Positions 43,001 to 52,431 of a DNA stretch of 64,000 bases are shown here, one piece after another. Both the position numbers and the translations under genes were made by a program. The DNA comes from Gallionella sp. (GTDB taxonomy: Bacteria > Pseudomonadota > Gammaproteobacteria > Burkholderiales > Gallionellaceae), in assembly GCA_030645955.1 (NCBI GenBank), contig JAUSMR010000058.1, forward strand, positions 16,025-80,024, given 5' to 3'. A model generated the notes under the pieces. That model had not been told where the DNA came from. It searched no databases and saw only the letters and a list, made by a program, of their open reading frames with translations. Every line of letters begins with the position of its first letter. Within the stretch, counting starts at the first letter, position 1.

Positions 43001-44017
43001 CTGGCTAGCAACGCGCTGAACGGCGAAGTGACATGGCTGCCTCACGGATATGAAAAGGGCGGCAAGTTCAGCGCGCATCTGAGTAATCTTTATTGGGTGA
43101 AAGACGAGCAGCCAGAGCAATCTTCACTGTCGGATAAACCCGACAAGGCTGTGCCACCAGAAAAAAGCGCAAAGACTGCGATGCTACGTCCCGGCAAGCT
43201 GCCCGCACTGGAGATCGTGGTTGAAAATCTGCAAGTAGCAGACAGGCAATTCGGCCGTTTTGAATTGGTTGGACACCCGGATGGCAATGACTGGCGGCTG
43301 CGCCGGTTAAATATCACCAATCCGGACGGTAGCCTGACCGGCGATGGTGTCTGGCATTCAGCGCAAGAGAATACACAAACCCGGGTAAATCTGCAGCTAA
43401 AGCTCAGTGATGTGGGCAATATACTGGCGCGTTCCGGTTATCCGAATACTGTCAAGAATGGCAGTGGAAAACTGGCGGCAAATCTGTCATGGGACGGCAC
43501 GCCGGACGAATTCAACTATGCTTCCCTGAACGGCACGCTCAAGCTGGATACCGGCAAAGGGCGATTCCTTAAAATGGATCCGGGCGCCGGTAAACTGCTT
43601 AGCATCCTCAGCCTGCAGGCTTTGCCAAGTCATATCACGCTGGATTTTACCGATGTGTTCAGCAAAGGCTTTCAGTTTGACAATATCAATGGCAACGCGG
43701 CAATCAAAGACGGTGTGATCAATACGCAAGATTTTCATATTGATGGTTCGGCTGCCAAGGTGACCTTGAAAGGCAGCGTGGACTTGAATAGCGAAACTCA
43801 GGATTTGCGCGTCAGGATTTTTCCCACGCTTGGGGATAGCGTATCGCTGATCAGCGCTTTTGCCGCTGGGCCCGCGATAGGTATCGGCACGCTCATCGTC
43901 AACAAGATATTGGGTAAGCCTCTCGATAAGTTGGTGTCGTTTGAATACAATGTCAGCGGTACCTGGAGTGAACCCAATGTGGTTAAGGTGGTACAGACAC
44001 CAGTCCCATACAAATAA
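40022..44017 (+). CDS. yhdP: YhdP-family AsmA-like envelope protein
   Basis: The 1331-residue protein has one N-terminal membrane anchor (about residues 44-68, VSAAMAVLIALAIILLRYWL). A very long periplasmic beta-rich body follows, beginning LPDIELYHDRITAALTKAIG, as in YhdP (DUF3971 and AsmA-like C-terminus). In E. coli YhdP, TamB and YdbH form bridges that move phospholipid to the outer membrane. The C-terminal VSFEYNVSGTWSEPNVVKV is typical. A Lys/Pro-rich stretch near residue 910 (KAQKRPSGAKLPAKPLRSKN) is a probable loop. It diverges from glnE with only 24 bases between start codons. The nitrilase and tldD genes follow, as in many proteobacteria. Confidence 0.93.
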   Translation: MSFHDYKPQSITLARLRTLILMLRSLPVRIIWHSFSWLTRLTVIVSAAMAVLIALAIILLRYWLLPDIELYHDRITAALTKAIGNTVTIGKIESDWQGLQPRLSFVDVHILNEQRQPALALPRIDGSLSWMSLFAVELRLASLEINRPELLIRRDAQGELFIGGMALSKQVGDNNLADWLLHQSHILVRDALIVWVDEQRDAPPLVLQRVNLHIESLFRHHRFALHAIPTAELATPLDVRGDFHGASFGNLDKWHGQIFTQFDFTDVMVWRYWLDLPKEISRGRGALRSWLSVKAGRVTGITADLALYNVVAKLADDAPEMVLSNLHGRAAWKAVAGGFEVSTQKLTMRWKDGTELQPTDIFFRTTQAINNKPATVEVRANLLQVERIASLANYLPLEAGLRAQLEAYSPSGKVANLNVQWQGTLEKPVSYKFKGQFEDIALRQVGAMPGFSGLSLDVDGSDTRGRLNISSHQLVVDAPGVMREPLSFAILTGEASWQRERNELKITLDNTAVVNDDLAGNLYGSYQTLAGTLGVLDLTASLTRGDVRHAARYTPLIALNMEGNDWLNGALLAGHTEDLRIRIKGNLSDFQLGDTEAALLEIGGHARDVVMEFDKNWPRIENIAGEFWIRGNKLEVKSTSATMLGADLRNVTVTLPDMMSDDLPLEINGEAAAENSVFLQFVQQSPVRGYIDGFTDGVRASGNGHLDLFVHIPLLVDKPVKVSGTFRVHDSDIDLGEGVPWLRKTRGELSFTESGMQASGVSAEILGGPASINLQTAKNGVVHATVQGRSSVDVLRKINPHPVLNYLHGGTAWDADIVVEKKSAQLVINSNLQGLSSSLPLPFAKRANELMPLRVEKRNIAEGQDLITARLGSLLDARLERRDKNGAMIIRRGTVNFGGQDKLADTSKAQKRPSGAKLPAKPLRSKNGIWLAGNLPELSIQGWEGLMGGSAKSGMAFPIAGANLHIEKLTGYGQIVNSLQIDATRRGDGLAARLASNALNGEVTWLPHGYEKGGKFSAHLSNLYWVKDEQPEQSSLSDKPDKAVPPEKSAKTAMLRPGKLPALEIVVENLQVADRQFGRFELVGHPDGNDWRLRRLNITNPDGSLTGDGVWHSAQENTQTRVNLQLKLSDVGNILARSGYPNTVKNGSGKLAANLSWDGTPDEFNYASLNGTLKLDTGKGRFLKMDPGAGKLLSILSLQALPSHITLDFTDVFSKGFQFDNINGNAAIKDGVINTQDFHIDGSAAKVTLKGSVDLNSETQDLRVRIFPTLGDSVSLISAFAAGPAIGIGTLIVNKILGKPLDKLVSFEYNVSGTWSEPNVVKVVQTPVPYK

Positions 44018-44037
44018 TCCAGATAAGGAAAAGCATC

Positions 44038-44895
44038 ATGTCAGACGGAAATTCCACACAAAAACGCATCGCCGCGCAGTCCAGCGCATTCAAGGTCGCA
44101 GCCATTCAGATGGCATCCGGTCCGAATGTGATGGGCAATCTCAGCGAGGCGCGTCGCCTCATCGCAAAAGCCGTTGAGCAAGGCGCACGACTGGTGGTGT
44201 TGCCGGAATTTTTTGCCATCATGGGCATGACCGACCAGGACAAGGTCGCGGTGCGCGAGCAGCCGGGGCAGGGGCAAATCCAGACCTTTCTCAGTGAAAT
44301 TGCCCGCCAATACAAGATCTGGCTGGTGGGCGGATCCATCCCCCTGGTGGCCAGTACGCCGGACAAGGTAAGGAATACCTGTCTGGTGTTTGATGAACAT
44401 GGCGAGCAAGTGGCGCGCTATGACAAGATACATTTGTTCAATCTCGAATTGGGCAATGAAAAATATCAGGAAGCGAATACGATAGAACCGGGCAATCAGG
44501 TCGTGGTGGTAGACAGCCCATTCGGGCGCATCGGCCTGGCGGTTTGCTATGACTTGCGTTTTCCCGAGCTGTTCCGCGCCATGAAGAATGTGGACATTAT
44601 CGTGCTGCCGTCGGCGTTCACCGAAACCACCGGCAAGATGCACTGGGAAGTACTGGTGCGCGCTCGTGCCGTTGAAAACCTGGCTTATGTGATCGCCGCC
44701 GCGCAGGGTGGTTATCACGTCAACGGGCGCGAGACGCATGGCAACAGCATGATTGTCGATCCCTGGGGACGTGTGCTGGATCGTTTGCCGCGCGGTTCCG
44801 GCGTGGTGGTTGCCGAGGTGAATCCATCTTATCAGGCCAGCCTGCGCGCCAGCCTGCCCGCGCTGACGCATCGTGTTTTATTCAGCTGTGCTTGA
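44038..44895 (+). CDS. Nit2-type carbon-nitrogen hydrolase
   Basis: The 285-residue nitrilase-superfamily protein has the catalytic triad Glu57 (LPEFFA), Lys130 (RYDKIHLF) and Cys170 ([15 protein letters not shown]). These branch-10 enzymes act as omega-amidases or deaminated-glutathione amidases, repairing side products of transamination. The N-terminal 15 residues are an extra tail before [11 protein letters not shown]. It lies 21 bases after yhdP and ends 17 bases before tldD; the trio is probably one operon. Confidence 0.88.
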   Translation: MSDGNSTQKRIAAQSSAFKVAAIQMASGPNVMGNLSEARRLIAKAVEQGARLVVLPEFFAIMGMTDQDKVAVREQPGQGQIQTFLSEIARQYKIWLVGGSIPLVASTPDKVRNTCLVFDEHGEQVARYDKIHLFNLELGNEKYQEANTIEPGNQVVVVDSPFGRIGLAVCYDLRFPELFRAMKNVDIIVLPSAFTETTGKMHWEVLVRARAVENLAYVIAAAQGGYHVNGRETHGNSMIVDPWGRVLDRLPRGSGVVVAEVNPSYQASLRASLPALTHRVLFSCA

Positions 44896-44911
44896 GCAAG
44901 AAGGAATCTTG

Positions 44912-46375
44912 ATGAACGCCGTGCAGCAAAACAAACCTTTCGACACGCTGTTCGCCACTGCACAGCAATCGCTGCTGCTGCCGAATTCCATCGAAGCGCG
45001 CCAAATCGAACAAGTGTTCGCCAGCATGATGGCGCACCAGCTCGACTATGCCGATTTGTACTTCCAATACAGCCGCGCCGAAAGCTGGTCGCTGGAAGAG
45101 GGCATCGTCAAATCGGGCAGCTTTAATATCGACCAGGGGGTCGGCGTGCGTGCGGTGAGCGGTGAAAAAACCGCCTTCGCCTATTCCGACGACATCAGCC
45201 TGAACGCGCTGGAAAGTGCGGCACAGGCCACGCGCGCGATCGCCAAGCAGGGCGGCACGCAGACTGTGCCTGTCATTCGTCATGGTTCGCGGCGCGAGAT
45301 TTATCTGCCGCATGACCCGATTGCCAGCCTCAAGGATACGGAAAAAGTCGCGCTGCTGGAACGCATCGAGGGTTATGCGCGCGCGCTCGATCCGCGCGTC
45401 GTGCAAGTGATGGCGGGGCTGGCGGGCGAATATGAAGTGGTGATGGTGGCGCGCAGCGACGGCCTGATGAATGCCGATATCCGCCCGCTGGTGCGCCTGT
45501 CGGTAACGGTCATCATCGAGAGCAACGGCCGTCGCGAACAAGGCTCGGCGGGCGGTGGCGGGCGCTTTGACTACGGTTATTTTGACGACGCGATGCTGCG
45601 CAAATATGCAGCGCAAGCGGTGCATCAGGCGGTGATCAATCTGGATGCCGCACCCGCTCCGGCGGGCAACATGACCGTGGTGCTGGGCAACGGCTGGCCG
45701 GGCATCCTGCTGCATGAAGCGATCGGGCATGGACTGGAAGGCGACTTCAACCGCAAGGGCAGCTCGGCATTTTCCGGGCGCGTCGGCGAACGCGTCGCGG
45801 CGGAAGGCGTGACCGTGGTGGATGACGGCACGCTGGCAAGGCGGCGCGGCTCGCTGCAAATGGACGACGAAGGCAACCCCACGCAATGCACCACGCTGAT
45901 CGAGAACGGCATCCTCAAAGGCTATTTGCAGGACACCCTCAACGCGCGGCTGATGGGCGTGCCGGTCACAGGTAATGCGCGGCGCGAATCCTACGCGCAC
46001 CTGCCGATGCCGCGCATGACCAACACCTACATGCTCAACGGCGACAAAGACCCGCAGGAAATCATCGCCTCGGTGAAGCACGGCCTGTATGCGGTGAACT
46101 TCGGCGGCGGACAGGTGGATATCACCAGCGGCAAATTCGTTTTTTCCACCTCTGAAGCCTACATGATCGAAGACGGCAAGATCACCCATCCGGTGAAGGG
46201 CGCGACGCTGATCGGCAACGGCCCCGACGTGCTGACGCGCATCTCGATGATCGGCAACGACATGGCACTCGATCCCGGTGTCGGCACCTGCGGCAAGGAA
46301 GGCCAGAGCGTGCCGGTGGGGGTAGGGCAGCCTACCGTGCGCATTGATGGGCTGACGGTGGGCGGGACGGCGTAG
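44912..46375 (+). CDS. tldD: TldD metalloprotease subunit
   Basis: TldD with PmbA/TldE forms a zinc protease that cleaves unfolded peptides and processes some RiPP precursors and antitoxins. The 487-residue protein has HEAIGH (first His at residue 268), the zinc site of the family, and the conserved C-terminus [18 protein letters not shown] 44912 has AAGGAA upstream and lies after the nitrilase stop; 13 open codons further upstream overlap the nitrilase. Its partner pmbA is not in the window. A possible 3'-end echo (LTMGGTA and stop) occurs at 47823, beyond the next gene. Confidence 0.94.
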   Translation: MNAVQQNKPFDTLFATAQQSLLLPNSIEARQIEQVFASMMAHQLDYADLYFQYSRAESWSLEEGIVKSGSFNIDQGVGVRAVSGEKTAFAYSDDISLNALESAAQATRAIAKQGGTQTVPVIRHGSRREIYLPHDPIASLKDTEKVALLERIEGYARALDPRVVQVMAGLAGEYEVVMVARSDGLMNADIRPLVRLSVTVIIESNGRREQGSAGGGGRFDYGYFDDAMLRKYAAQAVHQAVINLDAAPAPAGNMTVVLGNGWPGILLHEAIGHGLEGDFNRKGSSAFSGRVGERVAAEGVTVVDDGTLARRRGSLQMDDEGNPTQCTTLIENGILKGYLQDTLNARLMGVPVTGNARRESYAHLPMPRMTNTYMLNGDKDPQEIIASVKHGLYAVNFGGGQVDITSGKFVFSTSEAYMIEDGKITHPVKGATLIGNGPDVLTRISMIGNDMALDPGVGTCGKEGQSVPVGVGQPTVRIDGLTVGGTA

Positions 46376-46406
46376 ATATTATGATGCTGATCCCCTTGGC
46401 TGCTGA

Positions 46407-47657
46407 ATGAGTGCGCCGGAAAGCAGGACGCCTGCGTCCATTGAGCCGGAGCAGAAAGTGCAGTCGCGGCTAACACGCGTGATCCGCGTCGAAATCGCTC
46501 CGTGGACGATATTTTCCCTGGTGCTGGTCATCGCCGGCCTGTGGCTTTCAATACGCCTGCTGCCGGTCATCCTGGTGCTCGTGATGGCGCTGATGATCGT
46601 CGGCACGCTCGGCCCGGCGGTGGATTGGCTGGAACAACGTCGCGTGCGCAGGGGTGCGGGTATCGCCATAGTCTTCTCCATGCTGTTCGTAGCGACCCTG
46701 CTGATATTCGCGCTCACCATTCCGGAGTTGGTGAACCAGGTGAGGAGCCTGATCGGCATGGAGCCGGCGCTGCGCGAACGGCTGGCGGAGTGGTTCGCCC
46801 GATCTCCGCTCACGGCAAACCTCGCGGACACGATGCGCAACGTGCAGTATGACGCGCTCATCAAGTCTTCCGCCGCGTCCGTGCTGACCTTTTTCACCCT
46901 CGTGGTGGAGAGCGTCGCCTACGGGTTCGGCGCGATTTTTCTCGCGCTGTACATGATGCTGGACCGCGACCGGCTGCGCGGAGCTCTGTTCGCGGTGGTG
47001 CCGCGCACACACCATATCCGGCTGTCGCGCATCCTGGTCAATCTGAACATGATCGTCGGCGGCTATATCCGTGGTCAGGCGATCACCAGCGCCCTGATGG
47101 CCGCGTTCGTGTTTGTCCTGCTCACCGCATGCGGTATTCCAAACGCACTGGTCATCGCGGTGTTCGGCGGCTTGGCCGACGTGTTGCCGTACATAGGCAT
47201 CTTCCTCACCATGGGCCCCGCAGTTGCTGCCGCGCTCCCGTTCGGGGTGGTCATCGTCACGGTGGTTTTCGTGCTGATGCTCATCTACGAAGAATTCGAA
47301 AGCCGCGTGCTGGTGCCCGTAGTCTACGGACGCGCGCTGCGAATGCCGTCGTCAGTGGTACTCTTTTCCCTGATTGCGGGTGCCACGCTGTTCGGGATCA
47401 TCGGTGCGCTGCTCGCGCTGCCGGTCGCGGCCATGATCCTGATGCTCATCGACGAGCTGCGCGTCGATCTGCCCGGCGAGACGGAGCAGGCCAAGGACGC
47501 AGAGATTAGAAAAAAAGACGAGTCCGGCGAGCTCGAATACGCGCGCAGAACCGAAGGCATGCCGGCAGAAGAGGCGGCGGCCATCGCCGTCGAAATGACG
47601 GGCGACCGGAAAAAGGCGGAAGACGGGAAGCTAAAGGGGCCGAAGCTAACAAGCTAA
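46407..47657 (+). CDS. AI-2E/PerM-family membrane permease
   Basis: The 416-residue protein has about eight hydrophobic segments in the AI-2E transporter pattern: TIFSLVLVIAGLWLSIRLLP at the N-terminus, VKSSAASVLTFF-like middle helices, and the family-typical RGQAITSALMAAFVFVLLTA and GLADVLPYIGIFLTMGPAVA. The C-terminus is a charged cytoplasmic tail (EAAAIAVEMTGDRKKAEDG). Members include AI-2 exporter TqsA and Na+/H+ antiporters, so the substrate is unknown. It starts 31 bases after tldD and is followed by gene debris. Confidence 0.88.
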   Translation: MSAPESRTPASIEPEQKVQSRLTRVIRVEIAPWTIFSLVLVIAGLWLSIRLLPVILVLVMALMIVGTLGPAVDWLEQRRVRRGAGIAIVFSMLFVATLLIFALTIPELVNQVRSLIGMEPALRERLAEWFARSPLTANLADTMRNVQYDALIKSSAASVLTFFTLVVESVAYGFGAIFLALYMMLDRDRLRGALFAVVPRTHHIRLSRILVNLNMIVGGYIRGQAITSALMAAFVFVLLTACGIPNALVIAVFGGLADVLPYIGIFLTMGPAVAAALPFGVVIVTVVFVLMLIYEEFESRVLVPVVYGRALRMPSSVVLFSLIAGATLFGIIGALLALPVAAMILMLIDELRVDLPGETEQAKDAEIRKKDESGELEYARRTEGMPAEEAAAIAVEMTGDRKKAEDGKLKGPKLTS

Positions 47658-47845
47658 AGGGGCAGCATCGCAATAGTTTTACTGCGGGCTAAAGGTGTGA
47701 AGACCTCAGTACAGAGCTAAAGAGCTAAAGGGTCGGCTTCGAATGATTTTTTGAGTGATCTTGATTTGAACAGGACAAACAGCATGATAAAAAATAAATC
47801 GAAGCCGCGCCATTTAACTGTATTGACGATGGGCGGGACGGCCTG
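47658..47845. other. Degenerate stretch after the permease gene
   Basis: It contains repeated GCTAAAGGG units (47655-47731) and a near-palindrome pair, GGCTTCGAATGATTTTT at 47735 against AAAAATAAATCGAAGCC near 47790. No gene is seen. It ends with the possible tldD 3' echo. Together with the next fragment this looks like a site of repeated insertion and decay. Confidence 0.5.
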
Positions 47846-47846
47846 A
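47823..47846 (+). pseudogene. Possible stray 3' end of tldD
   Basis: Eight codons read LTMGGTA and stop, against LTVGGTA and stop at the end of tldD (46375). About 19 of 21 bases match, including a 13-base identical run. It is too short to be certain. It lies on the far side of the AI-2E permease gene, in the same relative place as the acnA and alaS scars. Confidence 0.4.
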
Positions 47847-48010
47847 TGTTTTATGTTGACCTCTTTCCGCGCTTGCCCGCCACAAGGTGGACTACCTGCT
47901 GATTGGAGGCTTGGCTGTGTCGTTGCACGGCGTTGAACGTGCCACGATGGATGTGGACATTACCGTCGCGATGAACCCGGACAACTTGGCAGCTTTGATC
48001 GAAGCAAGCG
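47846..48010 (+). pseudogene. Truncated nucleotidyltransferase-like gene
   Basis: VDYLLIGGLAVSLHGVERAT and MDVDITVAMNPDNLAAL match the N-terminal half of MNT/AbiEii-type nucleotidyltransferases, including the DxD metal motif (DVDI). The first codons (ATG 47846, MFYVDLFPRL) are in another frame, so a frameshift lies near 47870. At 48010 the gene is cut by a GTAGCCCGGAT-type palindrome. No cognate toxin or antitoxin partner is visible. Confidence 0.7.
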
Positions 48011-48089
48011 TAGCCCGGATAGAGCTTGCGGAATCCGGGATAATCGGGGCACGAATTTCCCGCATTCCGCTTCGCTTTATGCGGGCTAC
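48010..48089. repeat. GTAGCCCGGAT-type palindromic element
   Basis: GTAGCCCG at 48010 pairs with CGGGCTAC ending at 48089. Inner pairs ATCCGGG/CCCGCAT are imperfect. The element truncates the nucleotidyltransferase fragment and lies 40 bases before ribF. A related element is at 54761-54854. Confidence 0.7.
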
Positions 48090-48128
48090 CCATCTTGTTA
48101 CATCCGCCCTGCGGTATAATTCGCGACC

Positions 48129-49055
48129 ATGAAAATACTACGCGGCCTCTATTCCCCTGATACTCAGCCTGTTGCGCTCACCATCGGTAATTTCGATGGA
48201 GTGCATCTGGGCCACCAGGCGTTGCTGAACGAATTGCGCTCAGCGGCGCAAGCGCGCGGATTACCAGCGGCGGTGGTGATTTTCGAGCCGCACCCGCGCG
48301 AGTTTTTCACTCCGCAGCAAGCGCCGACACGGCTGACCAGCCTGCGCGAGAAGCTGGAATTGTTCGACTCTCTGGGTATCGACCGCGTGCATGTGTGCCG
48401 CTTCAATGCGCGTTTTGCGCAGATGAGTGCGGCTGAATTTATTCATGCGCTGCATGAAAAGTTGTCCGCAAAATTTGTGCTGATCGGCGACGATTTCCGC
48501 TTCGGCAGCGGGCGCGCCGGTGATTTTGCGATGATGGAAAAAATCGGTTTGCAGCACGGCTTTGCGGTGCAGGCGGTGCATAGTGTGCTGCATAACGGGG
48601 TGCGCATTTCCAGCACAGCGGTGCGTGCCGCGCTGGCGGACGGCAAGATGCGCGTGGCGCAGTCTTATCTGGGGCGGCCTTACAGCATCAGCGGGCGCGT
48701 GGAGCATGGCGACGGCCTGGGCAAACGGCTTGGTTTTCCGACCGCCAACATCCAGTTGAAACACAACCGTCCGCCGCTGTCCGGCATTTTCGTGGTGCGC
48801 GTGCATGGCGACGGCCTGCCGCCGATGCAGGGCGTGGCGAGCCTGGGCGTGCGCCCGACGGTAAGGCAGGATGGCAAGCCGGTGCTGGAGGTGCATGTGT
48901 TCGATTTTGCAAGCCAGATTTACAACAGGCACATGCGCCTGGATTTCCTGCACAAGCTGCGCGATGAGGAAAAATATCCCGATGTGGAAACGCTGACGCG
49001 GCAAATCGCGCTGGATGTGGAAAATGCAAAGCAATGGTTCAAACAACATGACTGA
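48129..49055 (+). CDS. ribF: Bifunctional riboflavin kinase/FAD synthetase
   Basis: RibF phosphorylates riboflavin to FMN and adenylates FMN to FAD. The 308-residue protein has the N-terminal FAD synthetase motifs TIGNFDGVHLGHQ and IGDDFRFGSGRAGD, and ISSTAVR. The C-terminal riboflavin kinase domain has GRVEHGDGLGKRLGFPTANI. Length is normal. It begins the ribF-ileS-lspA-ispH operon, with ileS starting 6 bases after its stop. Confidence 0.95.
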   Translation: MKILRGLYSPDTQPVALTIGNFDGVHLGHQALLNELRSAAQARGLPAAVVIFEPHPREFFTPQQAPTRLTSLREKLELFDSLGIDRVHVCRFNARFAQMSAAEFIHALHEKLSAKFVLIGDDFRFGSGRAGDFAMMEKIGLQHGFAVQAVHSVLHNGVRISSTAVRAALADGKMRVAQSYLGRPYSISGRVEHGDGLGKRLGFPTANIQLKHNRPPLSGIFVVRVHGDGLPPMQGVASLGVRPTVRQDGKPVLEVHVFDFASQIYNRHMRLDFLHKLRDEEKYPDVETLTRQIALDVENAKQWFKQHD

Positions 49056-49061
49056 CTACCT

Positions 49062-51962
49062 ATGACTGATTACAAGCATACGCTCAACCTGCCCGATACC
49101 CTGTTCCCGATGCGCGGCGATCTCGCCAGACGCGAGCCGCAGATGGTGGCGCGCTGGCAGGCACAGCAACGCTATCAAAAAATCCGCGCCGCCAGGCAGG
49201 GCAAGCCGAAATTCATTTTGCATGACGGCCCGCCATATGCGAACGGCGACATCCACATCGGCCATGCGGTGAACAAAATCCTCAAGGACATCATCGTCAA
49301 GAGCAAAACACTATCCGGTTTTGACGCACCTTATGTGCCGGGCTGGGATTGCCACGGCTTGCCGATCGAGTTGCAGGTGGAGAAGAAACACGGCAAGGCG
49401 ATTCCGCCGTCGCAGTTCCGTGAACTGTGCCGCGCCTACGCAAAAGAACAAATCGAACGGCAGAAGAAAGACTTCATCCGCCTCGGCGTTCTTGGCGACT
49501 GGGATCATCCCTATCTGACGATGGACTTCAAGACCGAGGCCGACATCATGCGTGCGCTCGGGATCATCCATGAACGCGGCTATCTGTATCAGGGGCGCAA
49601 GCCGGTGAACTGGTGTCTGGATTGCCAGTCTGCACTGGCCGAGGCGGAAGTGGAATACGAAGACAAGACTTCGCCCGCGATAGATGTGGGTTTCGAGGTC
49701 AAAGACAGGCCCGCGCTGGAAAAGGCGTTTGGTGTATCGCTGCCCGGCAATGCAAAAGTTTACGCGGTGATCTGGACCACCACGCCGTGGACGCTGCCTG
49801 CCAATCAGGCGGTTTGCGTACACCCGGAACTGCAATATGACCTGATCAAAACCCCCAGGGGCTATCTGGTGCTTGCATTTGATCTGGCATCTCCGTGTCT
49901 GGCCCGCTACCAGTTGGAAGGCAGCAATGACAGGGGTGACGGCATGGCGGCAACTTGCAAGGGAGCAGCATTGGAAGGGCTGCCGCTGCAACACCCGTTC
50001 TACGAGCGCATCGTGCCGATCATATGCGGTGAGCACGTCACGCTGGAAGCCGGTACCGGCCTGGTGCATACCGCGCCGGCACACGGCTTGGACGATTACT
50101 TTGTCGGCCAGAAATATGATCTGCCGACCGACAACCCGGTCGGCGACGATGGCAAGTTCATCGCCAGCGCGCCGCTGGTCGGCGGGCTGTTCGTGTGGAA
50201 AGCCAACGATGTAGTGATCGATGCATTGCAAGCCAGCGGTCATTTATTGCATCTGGAAAAAGTGCAGCACAGCTATCCGCATTGCTGGCGGCACAAGACA
50301 CCGATTATTTTTCGCTCCACGCCACAGTGGTTCATCGGGATGGACAACAGAGAGCAGAAGACAGGGGACGGAGGACAGAACCAGTCCCTGGCTATGGACA
50401 ACCTGGTGCAGGAAAAGCGCGAGCATGGCGCAGTACGAGCACAGCTTGAAGGATCGAGCCTGCGCGACCTTGCCAACCAGGCCGTCGAACAAACCGAATT
50501 TTTCCCAAGCTGGGGACGCGCTCGTTTGGAAGCGATGATCAAAAACCGCCCCGACTGGTGCGTGTCGCGCCAGCGCAACTGGGGTGTGCCGATGCCATTT
50601 TTCGTGCACAAGGAAACCAGCCAGTTGCACCCGCGCACTTCCGAATTGCTGGAGCATGTGGCCAGGCTGGTCGAGCGCGATGGTATCGAGGCATGGTTCA
50701 GCCTGAACTCGGTGGACTTGCTGGGCGAGGAAGCGGCGCACTACAGGAAACTTTCCGACACGCTGGACGTGTGGTTCGATTCGGGCGTCACCCATGTATC
50801 AGTGTTGCAGCGCCGCACTGCATTGCACTCAGCCTCAGGTCATCTGGCAGACCTGTATCTGGAAGGCTCCGACCAGCATCGCGGCTGGTTCCAGTCATCG
50901 TTGCTGACCGGTTGCGCCATCAATGGCCGCGCGCCTTTCAAGGCCTTGCTGACGCACGGCTTCGTCGTGGATGGGCACGGCCACAAGATGTCGAAATCCA
51001 AGGGCAACGTGATCGCCCCGCAGAAAATTCTCGACACGCTCGGCGCCGACATCCTGCGCCTGTGGGCGGCCTCGACCGATTATTCCGGCGAGCTGACCAT
51101 CTCCGATGAAATTCTCAAGCGCGTGGTGGAAAGCTACCGGCGCATCCGCAACACGCTGCGCTTTCTGCTGGCCAATATTTCAGATTTCGATCCGCAGCGG
51201 CATACCCTGCCGGTGGCGCAGTGGCTGGAAATAGACCGCTATGCGCTGGCGCTGGTAAAGCAATTGCAGGATGAAATTGTCGCAGATTACGCGCGCTATG
51301 AATTCCATCTGATCGCGCAAAAATTGCAGACTTTCTGCTCGGAGCAGTTGGGCGGCTTCTATCTGGATATTCTGAAAGATCGCCTGTATACCGCCGGGGA
51401 AAATTCCGCCGCGCGCCGTTCCGCGCAGAATGCGCTGTATCACATCACCCACAGCCTGGTGCGACTGATTGCGCCGATACTCAGCTTTACTGCAGAGGAG
51501 GCGTGGGAGGTGTTGGCTGGCAGGGATGATTGCAGTGTGTTTGTAGAAGAATGGTATGGCTTGCCCGATGCGCAACTGGATGGCGAGGCGATTGCCTCAT
51601 GGCTGAAGATCGGGGCGTGGCGCGCCAAAGTGAACAAGCAGCTGGAAGAAGCCCGCACCGTGGGGCTGATAGGCTCGGCACTTGCAGCCGAAGTGGACGT
51701 GTTTGTCGCCGGTGAAGACTACGAAGTGCTGGAGCGTCTGGGTGTCGACTTGCGTTTTGTGTTCATCACCTCGCGTGCCACGGTGCATCGTGTTGCGACA
51801 GAAGCCGAACAGCACATTGATGTTTCCGCAAGTTTGCACAACAAGTGCGAACGTTGCTGGCACTACCGCGAGGATGCCGGTGCGGATGTGCAGCACCCGA
51901 CGCTGTGCGGCCGATGCGTGAGCAACTTGTTTGGCAGTGGTGAGGCGCGCCAATATGCTTAG
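49062..51962 (+). CDS. ileS: Isoleucyl-tRNA synthetase with short insertion
   Basis: IleRS charges tRNA-Ile and edits Val. The 966-residue class I enzyme has the HIGH motif at residue 65 ([11 protein letters not shown]), the editing-domain [14 protein letters not shown], the KMSKS loop at about residue 642, and the C-terminal zinc motif [12 protein letters not shown]...CGRC. Between QWFIGM and [19 protein letters not shown] there are about 35-40 extra residues. The first 18 ([18 protein letters not shown]) are a 54-base unit bounded by a 9-base direct repeat. The last codons overlap lspA. Confidence 0.96.
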   Translation: MTDYKHTLNLPDTLFPMRGDLARREPQMVARWQAQQRYQKIRAARQGKPKFILHDGPPYANGDIHIGHAVNKILKDIIVKSKTLSGFDAPYVPGWDCHGLPIELQVEKKHGKAIPPSQFRELCRAYAKEQIERQKKDFIRLGVLGDWDHPYLTMDFKTEADIMRALGIIHERGYLYQGRKPVNWCLDCQSALAEAEVEYEDKTSPAIDVGFEVKDRPALEKAFGVSLPGNAKVYAVIWTTTPWTLPANQAVCVHPELQYDLIKTPRGYLVLAFDLASPCLARYQLEGSNDRGDGMAATCKGAALEGLPLQHPFYERIVPIICGEHVTLEAGTGLVHTAPAHGLDDYFVGQKYDLPTDNPVGDDGKFIASAPLVGGLFVWKANDVVIDALQASGHLLHLEKVQHSYPHCWRHKTPIIFRSTPQWFIGMDNREQKTGDGGQNQSLAMDNLVQEKREHGAVRAQLEGSSLRDLANQAVEQTEFFPSWGRARLEAMIKNRPDWCVSRQRNWGVPMPFFVHKETSQLHPRTSELLEHVARLVERDGIEAWFSLNSVDLLGEEAAHYRKLSDTLDVWFDSGVTHVSVLQRRTALHSASGHLADLYLEGSDQHRGWFQSSLLTGCAINGRAPFKALLTHGFVVDGHGHKMSKSKGNVIAPQKILDTLGADILRLWAASTDYSGELTISDEILKRVVESYRRIRNTLRFLLANISDFDPQRHTLPVAQWLEIDRYALALVKQLQDEIVADYARYEFHLIAQKLQTFCSEQLGGFYLDILKDRLYTAGENSAARRSAQNALYHITHSLVRLIAPILSFTAEEAWEVLAGRDDCSVFVEEWYGLPDAQLDGEAIASWLKIGAWRAKVNKQLEEARTVGLIGSALAAEVDVFVAGEDYEVLERLGVDLRFVFITSRATVHRVATEAEQHIDVSASLHNKCERCWHYREDAGADVQHPTLCGRCVSNLFGSGEARQYA
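50340..50402 (+). repeat. 45-bp in-frame insertion with 9-bp direct repeats in ileS
   Basis: ATGGACAAC occurs at 50340-50348 and again at 50394-50402, flanking 45 bases rich in AGAGCAGAAGACAGGGGACG. The unit is 54 bases, so the frame is kept. The flanking duplication resembles a target-site duplication. Confidence 0.6.
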
Positions 51963-52431
51963 TCGCTGGCTCGGCTTGAGTGCGCTGGTCATCGTGCTCG
52001 ACCAGCTCAGCAAGATGTGGATCACCAGCCACTTTGTATATGGCGAAAACCTTTACGTCCTCAGCGTGTTCGATCTGGTGCTGGCGCATAACACCGGTGC
52101 GGCGTTCAGCTTTCTCAGCGATGCGGGCGGGATGCAGCGCTGGTTGTTCAGCATCATTGCCATCGTCGCCTCCGTGTGGATCGTCTGGCTGTTGCGCAGG
52201 CACAGTGCACAGACGCTGTTCGCCCTGGCGCTGAGCCTGATCCTCGGCGGAGCGCTGGGCAATCTGATTGACCGCATTGCGTATGGTTACGTGGTGGACT
52301 TTTTGTCGTTCCATTGGGACAAGTATTATTTTCCGGCTTTCAATGTCGCCGATTCCGCCATCACTTGCGGCGCATTTTTATTAATTTTCGACAGTTTCAG
52401 GGAGATCAGGCATGGAACTGCTGCTGGCTAA
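51955..52431 (+). CDS. lspA: Prolipoprotein signal peptidase
   Basis: LspA removes signal peptides from lipidated prolipoproteins in the inner membrane. The 158-residue protein has four membrane spans and the two catalytic aspartates: one in [19 protein letters not shown] and one in [15 protein letters not shown] 51955 overlaps the ileS stop by 8 bases (ATGCTTAG), so translation is coupled; eight in-frame codons upstream are unlikely to be used. It serves the lipoproteins encoded at 22110 and 24744, among others. Confidence 0.95.
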   Translation: MLSRWLGLSALVIVLDQLSKMWITSHFVYGENLYVLSVFDLVLAHNTGAAFSFLSDAGGMQRWLFSIIAIVASVWIVWLLRRHSAQTLFALALSLILGGALGNLIDRIAYGYVVDFLSFHWDKYYFPAFNVADSAITCGAFLLIFDSFREIRHGTAAG

